This document shows, piece by piece, positions 35,652 to 44,041 of a DNA stretch of 64,000 nt. This stretch comes from RZYX01 sp036654375. Lineage in GTDB: Bacteria; Bacillota; Clostridia; Oscillospirales; Acutalibacteraceae. Below the pieces are notes generated by a model. It saw nothing but the letters and a program-made list of their open reading frames with translations. It was not told the DNA's origin and made no database searches. The translations under genes were made by a program, and so were the position numbers. The stretch is from assembly GCA_036654375.1 (NCBI GenBank), contig JAVVSD010000007.1, forward strand, positions 1 through 64,000, given 5' to 3'. Each line of letters opens with the position of its first letter. The stretch's first letter is position 1.

Positions 35652-35687
35652 GAAGATAGTAGACAAAATTGTCTGCTATCTTTTTTG
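35652..35687 (+). terminator. Terminator after the CAP lipoprotein
   Basis: AAGATAGTAGACAA (35653-35666) pairs with TTGTCTGCTATCTT (35669-35682, one G-T pair), followed by T residues. Confidence 0.9.
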
Positions 35688-35766
35688 TTTTATAATTAGA
35701 GATGAGAAAGAAAAAATGGATATGTTTCATGGTCAAGAGAATGAAAGTGGTAAGCAGCATTTGTAA

Positions 35767-35803
35767 ATCCCCCCAGTTCAAAACAGATTTGAACTGGGGG
35801 GAT
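35767..35803. repeat. Perfect 16-bp GC-rich hairpin of unknown role
   Basis: ATCCCCCCAGTTCAAA (35767-35782) and TTTGAACTGGGGGGAT (35788-35803) pair perfectly around ACAGA. Neither side has a T run, so it is not a normal terminator. It lies in the convergent space between the CAP lipoprotein and another lipoprotein. It begins one base after the stop of a 16-codon frame (35716-35766). Confidence 0.7.
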
Positions 35804-35861
35804 AACTTAAATATCAAAAGTTAGGGCTATTAATGTTGCCAGTTTTTGCTTCTTAAATTTA

Positions 35862-36716
35862 CTACCAGTTGATGCTCCAGTCCTGCTCAACATAAAAGGC
35901 AAAACTGTTTTTTGATGCCACAACATTTATTGTTAGATAGGTTGGCATTTTATAATACATACCAATCATGTTGCCTGTTTTTGCATCAATTCTTGATTTT
36001 AGTATACAACCCTTGCAAGTGGCTGTTATATTTTTTTCTTTAATAACAGAGATATTTGCATTTTCTGCAATAATTTTTGGGGTTACAACAGATAGACAAG
36101 CGCTTGAAAACTCCTGTGAGCCTTTTGGGTCGTCTTTAAGCTTGATAACAAGTGAGTACGCACCATCTTTATAGGTGCAGGACGCATAACTCACCATGGA
36201 CGGTGTAAGCTTGCTTGTGTAGTCCTTGCTAACAATAGGAAAATGCTTTTTGCGTAATGCACTCGTGTTGCAAATTAAGGGGTCGGTGATTGTTCCTTTG
36301 TAAAAGTTGTCCTCAATCACAGATGAAAAAAGACCGCTTGAAGAGAAATCAGCAAGTGGTTCAAGCTTTTGATAGTTTCGTATTGCAATCCTTGCATCAG
36401 GCTTCACCTTGTTTGCACAGCTGTTATACAAACTCACAATATCTTTTATTGATGTGTATTCTCTTATCTCATTTTTTCTTGTTATTGGTGCAGGCGTTGG
36501 TTGCTCTTGTGTGGTTGCCAAAACGGGATTTTCCATTTTGGGCTTAGTTGTATTTGTTGCAGATTTTGGTGGATTTGTATTCTTAACACTTGTAATGCTG
36601 TAGTCTTTGGCAGTACTTTTTTTAATGCTCTCACTATCTGTGTTTTTGCAAGCAACAAAAGAAGAGGCAAAAAGACTGACAAGCATAATAATTGTAATAT
36701 TTAAATTTCTTTTCAT
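35862..36716 (-). CDS. Lipoprotein of unknown function
   Basis: The 284-residue protein has a signal peptide ending SSFVAC (lipobox), a Thr/Pro/Lys-rich spacer of about 60 residues, then a domain of about 190 residues starting REYTSIKDIVSLYNSCANKVK. In that domain a CKGC pair occurs near the end. The domain is not one I recognise. The ATG at 36716 is preferred because GGAGG is seven bases upstream; the ATG at 36722 is too close to it. It lies on the outer face of the membrane. Confidence 0.78.
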   Translation of the reverse strand: MKRNLNITIIMLVSLFASSFVACKNTDSESIKKSTAKDYSITSVKNTNPPKSATNTTKPKMENPVLATTQEQPTPAPITRKNEIREYTSIKDIVSLYNSCANKVKPDARIAIRNYQKLEPLADFSSSGLFSSVIEDNFYKGTITDPLICNTSALRKKHFPIVSKDYTSKLTPSMVSYASCTYKDGAYSLVIKLKDDPKGSQEFSSACLSVVTPKIIAENANISVIKEKNITATCKGCILKSRIDAKTGNMIGMYYKMPTYLTINVVASKNSFAFYVEQDWSINW

Positions 36717-36788
36717 AATCATTCCTCCATCAAATATAATGTAACCAGATAGACATGGAAAATACAGATTATATGAAAGAGAAAAAAT

Positions 36789-36818
36789 TAAGCCCTGCGC
36801 AGTTTAAGCACAGGGCAT
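36789..36818 (-). terminator. Terminator after the AI-2E-family gene
   Basis: On the minus strand GCCCTGTGC (36816-36808) pairs with GCGCAGGGC (36800-36792, one G-T pair), followed by TTAATTTTTTC. Confidence 0.8.
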
Positions 36819-36830
36819 GATTTACAAATT

Positions 36831-38120
36831 TTATTCTTTAGATTTAATTGCGTCTTTAAGAATTTCCCCGCTTGGCTCGTATGCTGATGTTTTTAAAGGC
36901 AAATCTTTTAATTCGAGCTTGTGTCCAACATACCTGCCGAAAATTTGATATAAGATGGCAAAAACAGGCGTTCCAAGAATAAGACCCAAAACCCCATAGA
37001 AACCACCTCCGATAAGGCAGGATATCAAAACCCAGAAAGCAGGAAGACCAATGTAGTTGCCGACAATCTTTGGGGTAAGGAAGTTGCAGTCAAACTGCTG
37101 TAAAGCCAGAATAAACAGTCCAAAATAAAGAGCTTGAATTGGGTTTGTAAGAAGTACAAGAAGCCCACAGGGCAATGCTCCAAGCCAAGGACCAAAGAAC
37201 GGAATGACATTGGTGATACCAATTATTACACTTATAAGAACAGGGTATGGCATATTCAAAAGCTTAACGCCAGCAAAACAGATAAATCCAATAATGATTG
37301 AATCAATTATCTTGCCTATGATTGAATGAGTAAGAATTTCAACACTTTCTTTAGTTATTGATATTGCTGAGTTTGCACGATTGGGGCTTAAAAATGCGTA
37401 AATAGTCTTTTTGCACTGACCAAGAAATTTTTCTTTGTTATACATGAGATAGATTGAGCAGGCAAGACCTACAACAAGGTTAAAAACAACGCTAAACACG
37501 CTTGCAATCCCGTTTGTAATATATCCCAACCATACATTAATCTTAGATAAAATGTCTGTTTCAATCCAATTTGTAGCATATTCGGTAGCTGATGAAAAAA
37601 CCTTATCAAGATTAACGGAGAGAGATTTGTTGTTTTCAAGTATTTGTGAAGCCCAAACACCAAGTGACTCAACTTGTTTTGGAAGAGTTTTCGATATGTT
37701 TGAAAGGCTGTCAACGATTTCAGGGAACAAAAAGCTTGCCATGAGATAGATCAACAAAAGAGCAACCATAATGGCAATAAGAACACTAAATCCCCTTATT
37801 GCGGACTTTTTCTTTGTTGATATTTCCTTTGCAGCTTTACCTGAAGCAGCTTTTAAAAATAGCTTTTCCAGTATTTTGACAATTGGATTGAGCAAAAACG
37901 CAATTGTAAGACCGTAAACAACAGGCTCAAGTAAGCCTAATATCTTTGAAAAGAATGAACCAACAACATCAATTCTTAGAACGAGAAAGTAAAATGATAT
38001 ACTCGCTGCAATAACGCAAAATGCGTAGAATCCAGCAACAAACGAGGGATGTTTCTTTAAAAAAGATGTATTTTGAGTTGCTTCATTTTGTGGGGTATCG
38101 TTCATGTTCATCAAATCCAT
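36831..38120 (-). CDS. AI-2E-family transporter
   Basis: The 429-residue membrane protein has about eight hydrophobic segments and the PF01594 features: GLTIAFLLNPIVKILEKLF near the start and ISVIIGITNVIPFFGPWLGALPC, then QQFDCNFLTPKIVGNYIGLPAFWVL towards the end. Family members are linked to export of autoinducer-2 or to Na+/H+ exchange in different species, so a precise role is not assigned. It is a single gene with its own promoter. Confidence 0.87.
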   Translation of the reverse strand: MDLMNMNDTPQNEATQNTSFLKKHPSFVAGFYAFCVIAASISFYFLVLRIDVVGSFFSKILGLLEPVVYGLTIAFLLNPIVKILEKLFLKAASGKAAKEISTKKKSAIRGFSVLIAIMVALLLIYLMASFLFPEIVDSLSNISKTLPKQVESLGVWASQILENNKSLSVNLDKVFSSATEYATNWIETDILSKINVWLGYITNGIASVFSVVFNLVVGLACSIYLMYNKEKFLGQCKKTIYAFLSPNRANSAISITKESVEILTHSIIGKIIDSIIIGFICFAGVKLLNMPYPVLISVIIGITNVIPFFGPWLGALPCGLLVLLTNPIQALYFGLFILALQQFDCNFLTPKIVGNYIGLPAFWVLISCLIGGGFYGVLGLILGTPVFAILYQIFGRYVGHKLELKDLPLKTSAYEPSGEILKDAIKSKE

Positions 38121-38138
38121 TCATCAATAATTGGATTT

Positions 38139-38167
38139 AGTATAGCACAAATTATTAATTTTCTCAA
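38139..38167 (-). promoter_or_regulatory. Sigma-A promoter of the AI-2E-family gene
   Basis: On the minus strand TTGAGA (38167-38162) and TATACT (38144-38139) are 17 bases apart, about 20 bases upstream of the start. Confidence 0.75.
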
Positions 38168-38259
38168 ATAATCAAATATGTTAATAGTATGAGGCAATAA
38201 TTGCATCTTATTAATATTTTTATGAGGATATTAAGTTTTAGCAATAACTTTAAAAAGAC

Positions 38260-38298
38260 TTACAGCCATGTGTAAAACTGCTTTACACATGGCTGTAC
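38260..38298 (-). terminator. Terminator after ktrA
   Basis: ACAGCCATGTGTAAA (38262-38276) pairs perfectly with TTTACACATGGCTGT (38282-38296). On the minus strand it is followed by AAGTCTTTTTAAA. Confidence 0.8.
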
Positions 38299-38314
38299 AA
38301 ATTAAATACTAAAA

Positions 38315-38962
38315 TTATTTTGTTGGAAGTTTTTTAACATCCTCGTTGTGTCCGATGACAATAAGTGTTTCACAACTTGAGAAAATATGATCGGGTTTTG
38401 GAAGCGGGTTAATTGCTCCATTTTCCTTTGTTGCGAGGATACTGATATGAAATTGAGAGCGAATATCCTTTTGTAGAATTGTCTTTCCAACCCATGAAGC
38501 AGGTACAAGAACTTCATAAATCGAGTAGTCAGGAGTAAGCTCAATATAGTCAAAAATATTTGCAGAGCCATATTTTACAGCAAGGCGTTCTGCGGACTCC
38601 CTTTCAATATACACAACTCTGTCTGCACCATTACGAAGCAAGAATTTTCTTTGAACTTCGCTTGTTGCACGAGCAAGAACAAATTTTGCATGAGAATCTT
38701 TGAGCAGAGCAGCAGCCTCGAGCGAATTTTGGAAATTCTCTCCAATAGCGACAATACACAAGTCAAAATTATTTACTCCGAGTGACTCAATGAATTGAGG
38801 GTTTGTAGCATCACCAATAATAGCATTTGAAACATACGGTAAAATCTGATTTACTTTTTCCTCGTCGGTATCAACAGCAAGAACCTCGTTGCCGAGTTCA
38901 GACATTTTCATAGCCATGTGTTTTCCAAATCTTCCGATACCAATAACTAAAACCGATTTCAT
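38315..38962 (-). CDS. ktrA: Potassium uptake regulatory subunit, TrkA/KtrA family
   Basis: KtrA forms a cytoplasmic ring that gates the KtrB channel in response to nucleotides. The 215-residue product has an RCK_N domain with GIGRFGKHMA (residues 8-17) and the nucleotide-binding Asp in AVDTDEEKV, and an RCK_C domain from about residue 135. It starts 36 bases after ktrB and shares its transcript. RCK_C domains of this family often bind c-di-AMP. Confidence 0.93.
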   Translation of the reverse strand: MKSVLVIGIGRFGKHMAMKMSELGNEVLAVDTDEEKVNQILPYVSNAIIGDATNPQFIESLGVNNFDLCIVAIGENFQNSLEAAALLKDSHAKFVLARATSEVQRKFLLRNGADRVVYIERESAERLAVKYGSANIFDYIELTPDYSIYEVLVPASWVGKTILQKDIRSQFHISILATKENGAINPLPKPDHIFSSCETLIVIGHNEDVKKLPTK

Positions 38963-38998
38963 AAATATACTCCTTTATTAGTGCTTTTAAAAAAGCGT

Positions 38999-40369
38999 TT
39001 AACCTACAGTGATTTTTTCGAGAGGCATTTGAGAAGCGATGTTTGGATATGGCTTTGCAAATGCAACCAAAATAGTTAGTCCTCCGACTCTTCCTACAAA
39101 CATGAGCATAGCAAGAATCATATGTGAAATGGTACTGAGTCCAGGGGTTATTCCAAGGCTTAGTCCAACAGTACCAATTGCAGAGGCAGTTTCAAATATT
39201 GACTTACTGACAGAAACATCGTCAATAGCGGAGATAAGAACAGCCGAAACAAAGAAGAAGAAAAGGTACATGGTGAGAATGCTGTAGGCATGACGAACAG
39301 TCTGATCGTCAATTCTGCGCTTAAAGCATTCGATATCCTTTTTGTTTCTAAGCTCGGTAAGGATTGACAAAAGCATTACTGCAAGCGTAGTGGTCTTGAT
39401 TCCGCCTGCTGTAGAGCTTGGAGAGCCACCAATAAGCATAAGGCAAATTGTAAGTAGTTGACTTTCATCAGACAATGAATTCAAATCAACAGTATTAAAT
39501 CCAGCGGTACGAGGTGTTACAGCTTGGAAAAAGGAAATCAGCACTTTTTTCCACCATGGCAAATGTGCCATCGAACCATGATTTTCTTCAAAAATAAAGA
39601 TAGCAATAGTGCCACCAATGACCAAAGTTGCGGTAACAACAAGAACAATTTTGGTGTGTAACTTATATTTGCTGAATTGAAACTTGTGCGTTTTTAAATC
39701 GTCCCAAACAAAAAATCCCAGACCACCAATGATAATGAGTCCGCTAATTGTAAGGTTAATAATAAAGCTGTCGCTATATGAAGTCAAAGATGAGAAGGGA
39801 GCTCGTATTCCCATCAAGTCAAACCCAGCATTGCAAAATGCAGAAATTGAATGAAAAACGGAATAGTATACTCCTCTTATAATTCCAAAATCAGGAATAA
39901 ACCTAAAGGATAAAAGAATAGCACCAATAAGCTCAATTGTTAGAGAGCCAAGAAGTATAAATCTTGCAATTCTAATAACTCCACCAACAGAGGGTGCGGC
40001 GATAGACTCTTTAAGAGCATATCTCTGATGCAGACCGATATGCTTTTTGGTAAGAGTAACTGCAGAAAGTGCAAGTGTCATAAATCCAAGTCCACCAATT
40101 TGGATAAGGGTTATAATGACTAACTGGCCAAAAATTGTCCAATATGTATATGTGTCAAAAACGATAAGCCCAGTAACACAGGTTGCAGATGTAGCGGTGA
40201 AGATACAATCAAAAAAGTTTGTAAATTCTCCGGCTCTGCTGGATATTGGAAGACACAGAAGAAATGCACCCACCAGAATTATTATGGTATAACCCCACAT
40301 AATGATTTTGGTAGGCGAAAGATTGCGTATGTTAATCTTATTTTTAATTTTTGAATAATCAGGAGCCAC
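38999..40369 (-). CDS. ktrB: Potassium transporter membrane subunit, TrkH/KtrB family
   Basis: The 456-residue membrane protein has four repeats of membrane-pore-membrane segments, with selectivity-filter sequences such as TSATCVTGL near residue 60, and GGSPSSTAGGIKTT in the third. It imports K+, usually with Na+, together with KtrA. A promoter lies about 40 bases upstream. I see no ydaO-type c-di-AMP riboswitch in the short leader. Confidence 0.93.
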   Translation of the reverse strand: MAPDYSKIKNKINIRNLSPTKIIMWGYTIIILVGAFLLCLPISSRAGEFTNFFDCIFTATSATCVTGLIVFDTYTYWTIFGQLVIITLIQIGGLGFMTLALSAVTLTKKHIGLHQRYALKESIAAPSVGGVIRIARFILLGSLTIELIGAILLSFRFIPDFGIIRGVYYSVFHSISAFCNAGFDLMGIRAPFSSLTSYSDSFIINLTISGLIIIGGLGFFVWDDLKTHKFQFSKYKLHTKIVLVVTATLVIGGTIAIFIFEENHGSMAHLPWWKKVLISFFQAVTPRTAGFNTVDLNSLSDESQLLTICLMLIGGSPSSTAGGIKTTTLAVMLLSILTELRNKKDIECFKRRIDDQTVRHAYSILTMYLFFFFVSAVLISAIDDVSVSKSIFETASAIGTVGLSLGITPGLSTISHMILAMLMFVGRVGGLTILVAFAKPYPNIASQMPLEKITVG

Positions 40370-40406
40370 TTAAAACACCCTCAACAATATAGTAAAAGCA
40401 AGGACA

Positions 40407-40435
40407 ATGATAGCACTGTTTATGTAACCTGTCAA
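40407..40435 (-). promoter_or_regulatory. Sigma-A promoter of ktrBA
   Basis: On the minus strand TTGACA (40435-40430) and TATCAT (40412-40407) are 17 bases apart. Confidence 0.8.
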
Positions 40436-40467
40436 ACCTTTTATTAAAATATAATAAGTGTAATAAA

Positions 40468-41172
40468 TTATACAAAAAATCTCTTTGAAAGCCAAGCTCT
40501 AAAAGTCTTGTTTTTTTCTACAAAGGCAAAGAAAATACTGAGGCAAATACAAGACACAACTATTATAAGTGAAAATCTTAAAATATGTTCTGTATGGTAA
40601 TAGGAGTGAAACAAAAGCTCTGTAAACACAGAAAAGATTGAAATAGAAATCAAAAGATTGATAAGAATACAAGGCCAATCCCTCTTCTTTTTATAAATCC
40701 AGATTAAAAAGCACGCGATTATAATTCCTAATGCAACAACCAATGGAACAGCAATAAGCAAAAACCAATTTCGCTCTTCAAACATTGAATAGAAAAAGTA
40801 AATATATAGCATTATGGAAATAGTGTCTAAAAGAAGTAAAAGATATGGGCTAACTTTTTTAAACATGAATGGCAGAATAAAAAGTATAAAGCACAAAAGA
40901 CTTGTGGTATTAAGGTAAACTGCCCAGATACCAGTGTCTGGAAAAATAAGATTAGTAATGCTACAAACAATGTTTGGAATTATAAGTATAACAGTGATTA
41001 TAAATGCAATATATCGCTTGCTTACAGACGCAGGAATGTAAACTTTATCAGAATAGGGCGTTATGGTTTCCTCATCATCATCAACATAAGGGTTAAGGAC
41101 AGGAGCATCGCAAAGTGCGCAGGCTTTCGCACTGTTATCAAGCTCAACACCACAGTTCACACAGTATGACAT
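40468..41172 (-). CDS. Zinc-ribbon membrane protein (DUF6320-like)
   Basis: The 234-residue protein starts with a zinc ribbon, YCVNCGVELDNSAKACALCDAP, with two CxxC pairs, and then has six hydrophobic segments. This fits a DUF6320-like family, a call from memory. It lies 38 bases after the acyltransferase gene on the same transcript. The pairing suggests that the two proteins act together, but no reaction is known. Confidence 0.78.
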   Translation of the reverse strand: MSYCVNCGVELDNSAKACALCDAPVLNPYVDDDEETITPYSDKVYIPASVSKRYIAFIITVILIIPNIVCSITNLIFPDTGIWAVYLNTTSLLCFILFILPFMFKKVSPYLLLLLDTISIMLYIYFFYSMFEERNWFLLIAVPLVVALGIIIACFLIWIYKKKRDWPCILINLLISISIFSVFTELLFHSYYHTEHILRFSLIIVVSCICLSIFFAFVEKNKTFRAWLSKRFFV

Positions 41173-41210
41173 TATTGTTACCTCCCAATAAAAGCAAATA
41201 AACTTGGCAG

Positions 41211-42506
41211 TTAATATTTATTGCTTTCTATTTTTATATGCATACCCATCTTTACAAGACGGGTAAAAAATTCTCTTTCAATATCTGTTTCCTCAAAAAT
41301 ATCTGTAAAAGAAATGCTCATAACATTGTTATACCCAACAGCGGCAGTTCGTGCGGCACTGCGAAGCCCATGCGGAGGGATAAGTGCAAAGGATTTAACA
41401 TGTTCTTTCATTTCTTCAGGAAGCTTGATAAGCCCAACATTAGAAAAAAGCACGCTTGTTGTGTTTTCGGCACTGATACCAAAATATATACTCATTATAA
41501 TATTTTTTAAAACCAAAGGTACTATTCTTGTTATAATATTTGCTTCTTTTTTTATGTTACCTGTCATCATAGCATTGAGGTGCTTGGGATTGTTAGTGCA
41601 TCGAAGTATAAGAGAGGTTTCCTTTACAATCTCTTCAAATGTGTAGTCACCCATGCTTGGGTCAAGATTTATCTGATAGCAAAGAGAAAAGTTGCGTAAT
41701 GTTTTTGTTGGAAAGGAGTTTCGCAGATTAACTGGAACCTGTGCTCCAATAATCTTTTGCTTTTTCTTTTCTACAAGCTGCTTATGATAAAGTATGTCAA
41801 CTAAAAGCCCTGTTAAAAATTCAGTGATTGTTACATTGTATTTTGAAGACTGAGTTTTAAGCTCATTAATAGCTAAAAATCCTGTTGTAACATTACATGA
41901 ATGAGCGGGTAATCTTTTACCTGCTGGGTGATAAACCGAAACACTTCTGGATTTAAGCTTTGCCTTTGAGCTTGCAAATCTTGGAAAAGCGTCTTCAAGC
42001 TCGTCTGCAGAGATAGGCTCATTAATATCAAGCACGCTTTCACCACTTGGAATGTTGTGTCCACGCAACCTGAGATATTGTGCAACAACAGTGCATAAAA
42101 ATCTTGAAACGCCAAAGGCATCTGTAAGTGCATGATAAAATTCAACTGAAATTCGATTTTCACGATAATAAACCCTGAAAAGGAAACGGCCGTTTTCGTG
42201 CCATTTAACTCGTGTACATGGGTTTTTAATGTCTGGAAGGATAGGTGGGCAGACATTACGATTTTTCTCAAAGTAATGCCAAAAAAGCCCCCTGTGCATC
42301 TCAACATTAAAGCAAGGGAAACGGGGTAGAGTATCAATAACAGCTTGCCTCAGCACTACAGGGTCAACTGTTTGGTCAATAATAGCAGTCATACGAAACA
42401 CATTTGACCAAGTGGAGGTGTTCTGACCAGGGAAAACTTTGCCAGCATTATCAAGCTTAAACCACTCTGAAATTCGTTCAGGGGAAAGATTTTTACCAGT
42501 TGTCAT
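41211..42506 (-). CDS. Alcohol acetyltransferase-like / condensation-domain-like protein
   Basis: The 431-residue protein has the fold pattern of CoA-dependent acyltransferases and condensation domains. The catalytic-type motif reads FYHALTDAFG, which keeps the second His and the Asp of HHxxxDG but has Tyr for the first His. Other features are RFPCFNVEMHRGLFWHYFE and VPVNLRNSFPTKTLRNF. Such proteins are annotated as alcohol acetyltransferases without biochemical proof in Clostridia. The ATG at 42506 has AAGGAG upstream; the extension to 42521 lies on that site. A zinc-ribbon membrane protein follows. Confidence 0.78.
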   Translation of the reverse strand: MTTGKNLSPERISEWFKLDNAGKVFPGQNTSTWSNVFRMTAIIDQTVDPVVLRQAVIDTLPRFPCFNVEMHRGLFWHYFEKNRNVCPPILPDIKNPCTRVKWHENGRFLFRVYYRENRISVEFYHALTDAFGVSRFLCTVVAQYLRLRGHNIPSGESVLDINEPISADELEDAFPRFASSKAKLKSRSVSVYHPAGKRLPAHSCNVTTGFLAINELKTQSSKYNVTITEFLTGLLVDILYHKQLVEKKKQKIIGAQVPVNLRNSFPTKTLRNFSLCYQINLDPSMGDYTFEEIVKETSLILRCTNNPKHLNAMMTGNIKKEANIITRIVPLVLKNIIMSIYFGISAENTTSVLFSNVGLIKLPEEMKEHVKSFALIPPHGLRSAARTAAVGYNNVMSISFTDIFEETDIEREFFTRLVKMGMHIKIESNKY

Positions 42507-42538
42507 AGTGGCTCCTTTCAAGCTTCAATATTAACTGA

Positions 42539-42567
42539 ATTATAGCACACGAAATAGTGCAATACAA
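42539..42567 (-). promoter_or_regulatory. Sigma-A promoter of the acyltransferase pair
   Basis: On the minus strand TTGTAT (42567-42562) and TATAAT (42544-42539) are 17 bases apart. Confidence 0.75.
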
Positions 42568-42596
42568 GAAGTTTAACATCAAATTTATATTAAATA

Positions 42597-42618
42597 GCCC
42601 GCCTTAAAAAAGACGGGA
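42597..42618 (-). terminator. Hairpin directly after gpsA
   Basis: On the minus strand CCCGTC (42617-42612) pairs with GGCGGG (42603-42598) with one G-T pair around a T-rich loop. The tail ATTTAA is a poor T run. Confidence 0.5.
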
Positions 42619-42620
42619 GT

Positions 42621-43580
42621 TTAAAGAAATTCCTTTTTATTATTCCTACTAAATAGCTTAACAAGTGCATATTTTGCTTCGATTCCATTATATAAAACAT
42701 CATAAACAGCAGTGCAAATTGGCAGCTCAACTTCATACTTATCTTTAAGCACCATAAGAGCTTCAACGGTGTAGAAACCTTCTGCAAGCTGTGTAAAGCT
42801 TTCTCCCTTTACAAACATTTCTCCAAACATTCTGTTGTGGCTGAATTTTGAAAAAACGGTTGCCTCATAGTCACCAAGATGACAAAGACCATAGGCAGAC
42901 AGCTCTTTTCCGCCCATTGCAGAAATAAGTCGTCCCACTTCTCTTGTCCCGCGTGACATCAAAGAGCCTTTCAGAGAGGAGAGGTTAAGCCCGTCGAGCA
43001 TACCAGCGGCAATGCCAATAACATTTTTTGCGGCGGCACCAATTTCGTTTCCAATTAGGTCGTCACCATAATAAAAGCGGATAAGGTCGCTTGAAAATTC
43101 AATGACAAGCTCTTCTTTTACGGCTTCGTCATTACTGTCAATAACCATACAGTTTGGAGTGCCTTGAAATAACTCCTCTACATGACCTGGACCAAGCCAA
43201 ACGCTTACGGAATTTGAAGAGTCAACACTATCGCAAACAATTTGAGAAAGTCGCCTTCCAGTTGCAATTTCAATTCCCTTCATGCAAAGCACGAATTTTT
43301 TATTCTGAATATCATTTTTTGAAATTTCTGACATAAGGGTGCTAAGGTTTTGAGAATTAATCGAAATAATAATTGATTGAGCATTTTTTATTTCATCAAG
43401 TGAATTAGTGAGTTTAATGCTATCAGGAAGAACTATATGGCTGTTTTTCCTTGTTGCCATCAGTTCGCACATATTTTTTGAACTTTCCCGTCCATAAAGA
43501 GTGACATCGTGACCAATATGATTAAGGTACCACGCAATAAAAGAACCCCATCTGCCACAACCAACAACAATTATTTTCAA
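42621..43580 (-). CDS. gpsA: NAD(P)-dependent glycerol-3-phosphate dehydrogenase
   Basis: GpsA reduces dihydroxyacetone phosphate to sn-glycerol 3-phosphate for phospholipid synthesis. The 319-residue product has the nucleotide-binding IVVGCGRWGSFIAWYL (residues 4-19), the catalytic lysine in GAAAKNVIGIAAG, and SSLKGSLMSRGTREVGRL. The TTG at 43580 gives MKIIVVG and has AAGGAGG six bases upstream; the longer frame to 43607 lies on that site. It is a single gene. Confidence 0.9.
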   Translation of the reverse strand: MKIIVVGCGRWGSFIAWYLNHIGHDVTLYGRESSKNMCELMATRKNSHIVLPDSIKLTNSLDEIKNAQSIIISINSQNLSTLMSEISKNDIQNKKFVLCMKGIEIATGRRLSQIVCDSVDSSNSVSVWLGPGHVEELFQGTPNCMVIDSNDEAVKEELVIEFSSDLIRFYYGDDLIGNEIGAAAKNVIGIAAGMLDGLNLSSLKGSLMSRGTREVGRLISAMGGKELSAYGLCHLGDYEATVFSKFSHNRMFGEMFVKGESFTQLAEGFYTVEALMVLKDKYEVELPICTAVYDVLYNGIEAKYALVKLFSRNNKKEFL

Positions 43581-43619
43581 TTTTATCCTCCTTTTAAGTG
43601 TTCGCACTGAGCAGGAATA

Positions 43620-43990
43620 TTAACTGTTAATACGAGCATTTGCATTATTATTATACAACTTTTTAGCTTATAATAAATGCTAATATACACAGTACAATAA
43701 TACCATAACAAAAGTCAAGCCAAAAATAAGAATCCAAAACACCATTATAGGCAAAACAATAGGTGGTAGCTACCAATATTTTTGTAAAGATGCTCACATC
43801 AGAGTTCTTTTAAGTTTATTAAGACAAATTTACGATAGAGCCATTTTTAAAATAACTGTAACTTATTGTGAACACAAATCACAAAATATAGAATAGAATT
43901 TTTATAGCAAAAAATGGCTAAGGAATAGAAGATAAGAACAAAATAGGATTTTAAAGAACATAAAATGCGGTTAAAGATTAATGAAATAAA
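43620..43990. other. Intergenic stretch with no gene seen; one 12-bp palindrome
   Basis: The space between gpsA and the DEAD-box gene has no frame with a ribosome site. TGGTAGCTACCA at 43764-43775 is a perfect 12-bp palindrome and the only conspicuous element. A TATAAT on the minus strand (43656-43651) may be the gpsA -10, but its -35 is poor. Confidence 0.45.
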
Positions 43991-43993
43991 AGT

Positions 43994-44027
43994 GAATAAA
44001 AAAGCAGTAGCAAAAATGCTACTGCTA
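43994..44027 (-). terminator. Terminator after the DEAD-box helicase gene
   Basis: AGCAGTAGCA (44003-44012) pairs with TGCTACTGCT (44017-44026) around AAAA. On the minus strand TTTTTTATTC follows. Confidence 0.88.
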
Positions 44028-44041
44028 AAAATACTATTCAA

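Noticed and set aside
40370..40440. c-di-AMP (ydaO) riboswitch upstream of ktrBA
   Set aside because: The leader between the promoter and ktrB is too short and shows none of the conserved blocks.
43847..44041. 64-codon minus-strand frame in the gpsA-helicase gap
   Set aside because: It has no ribosome site, runs through the helicase terminator and is low-complexity AT-derived sequence.
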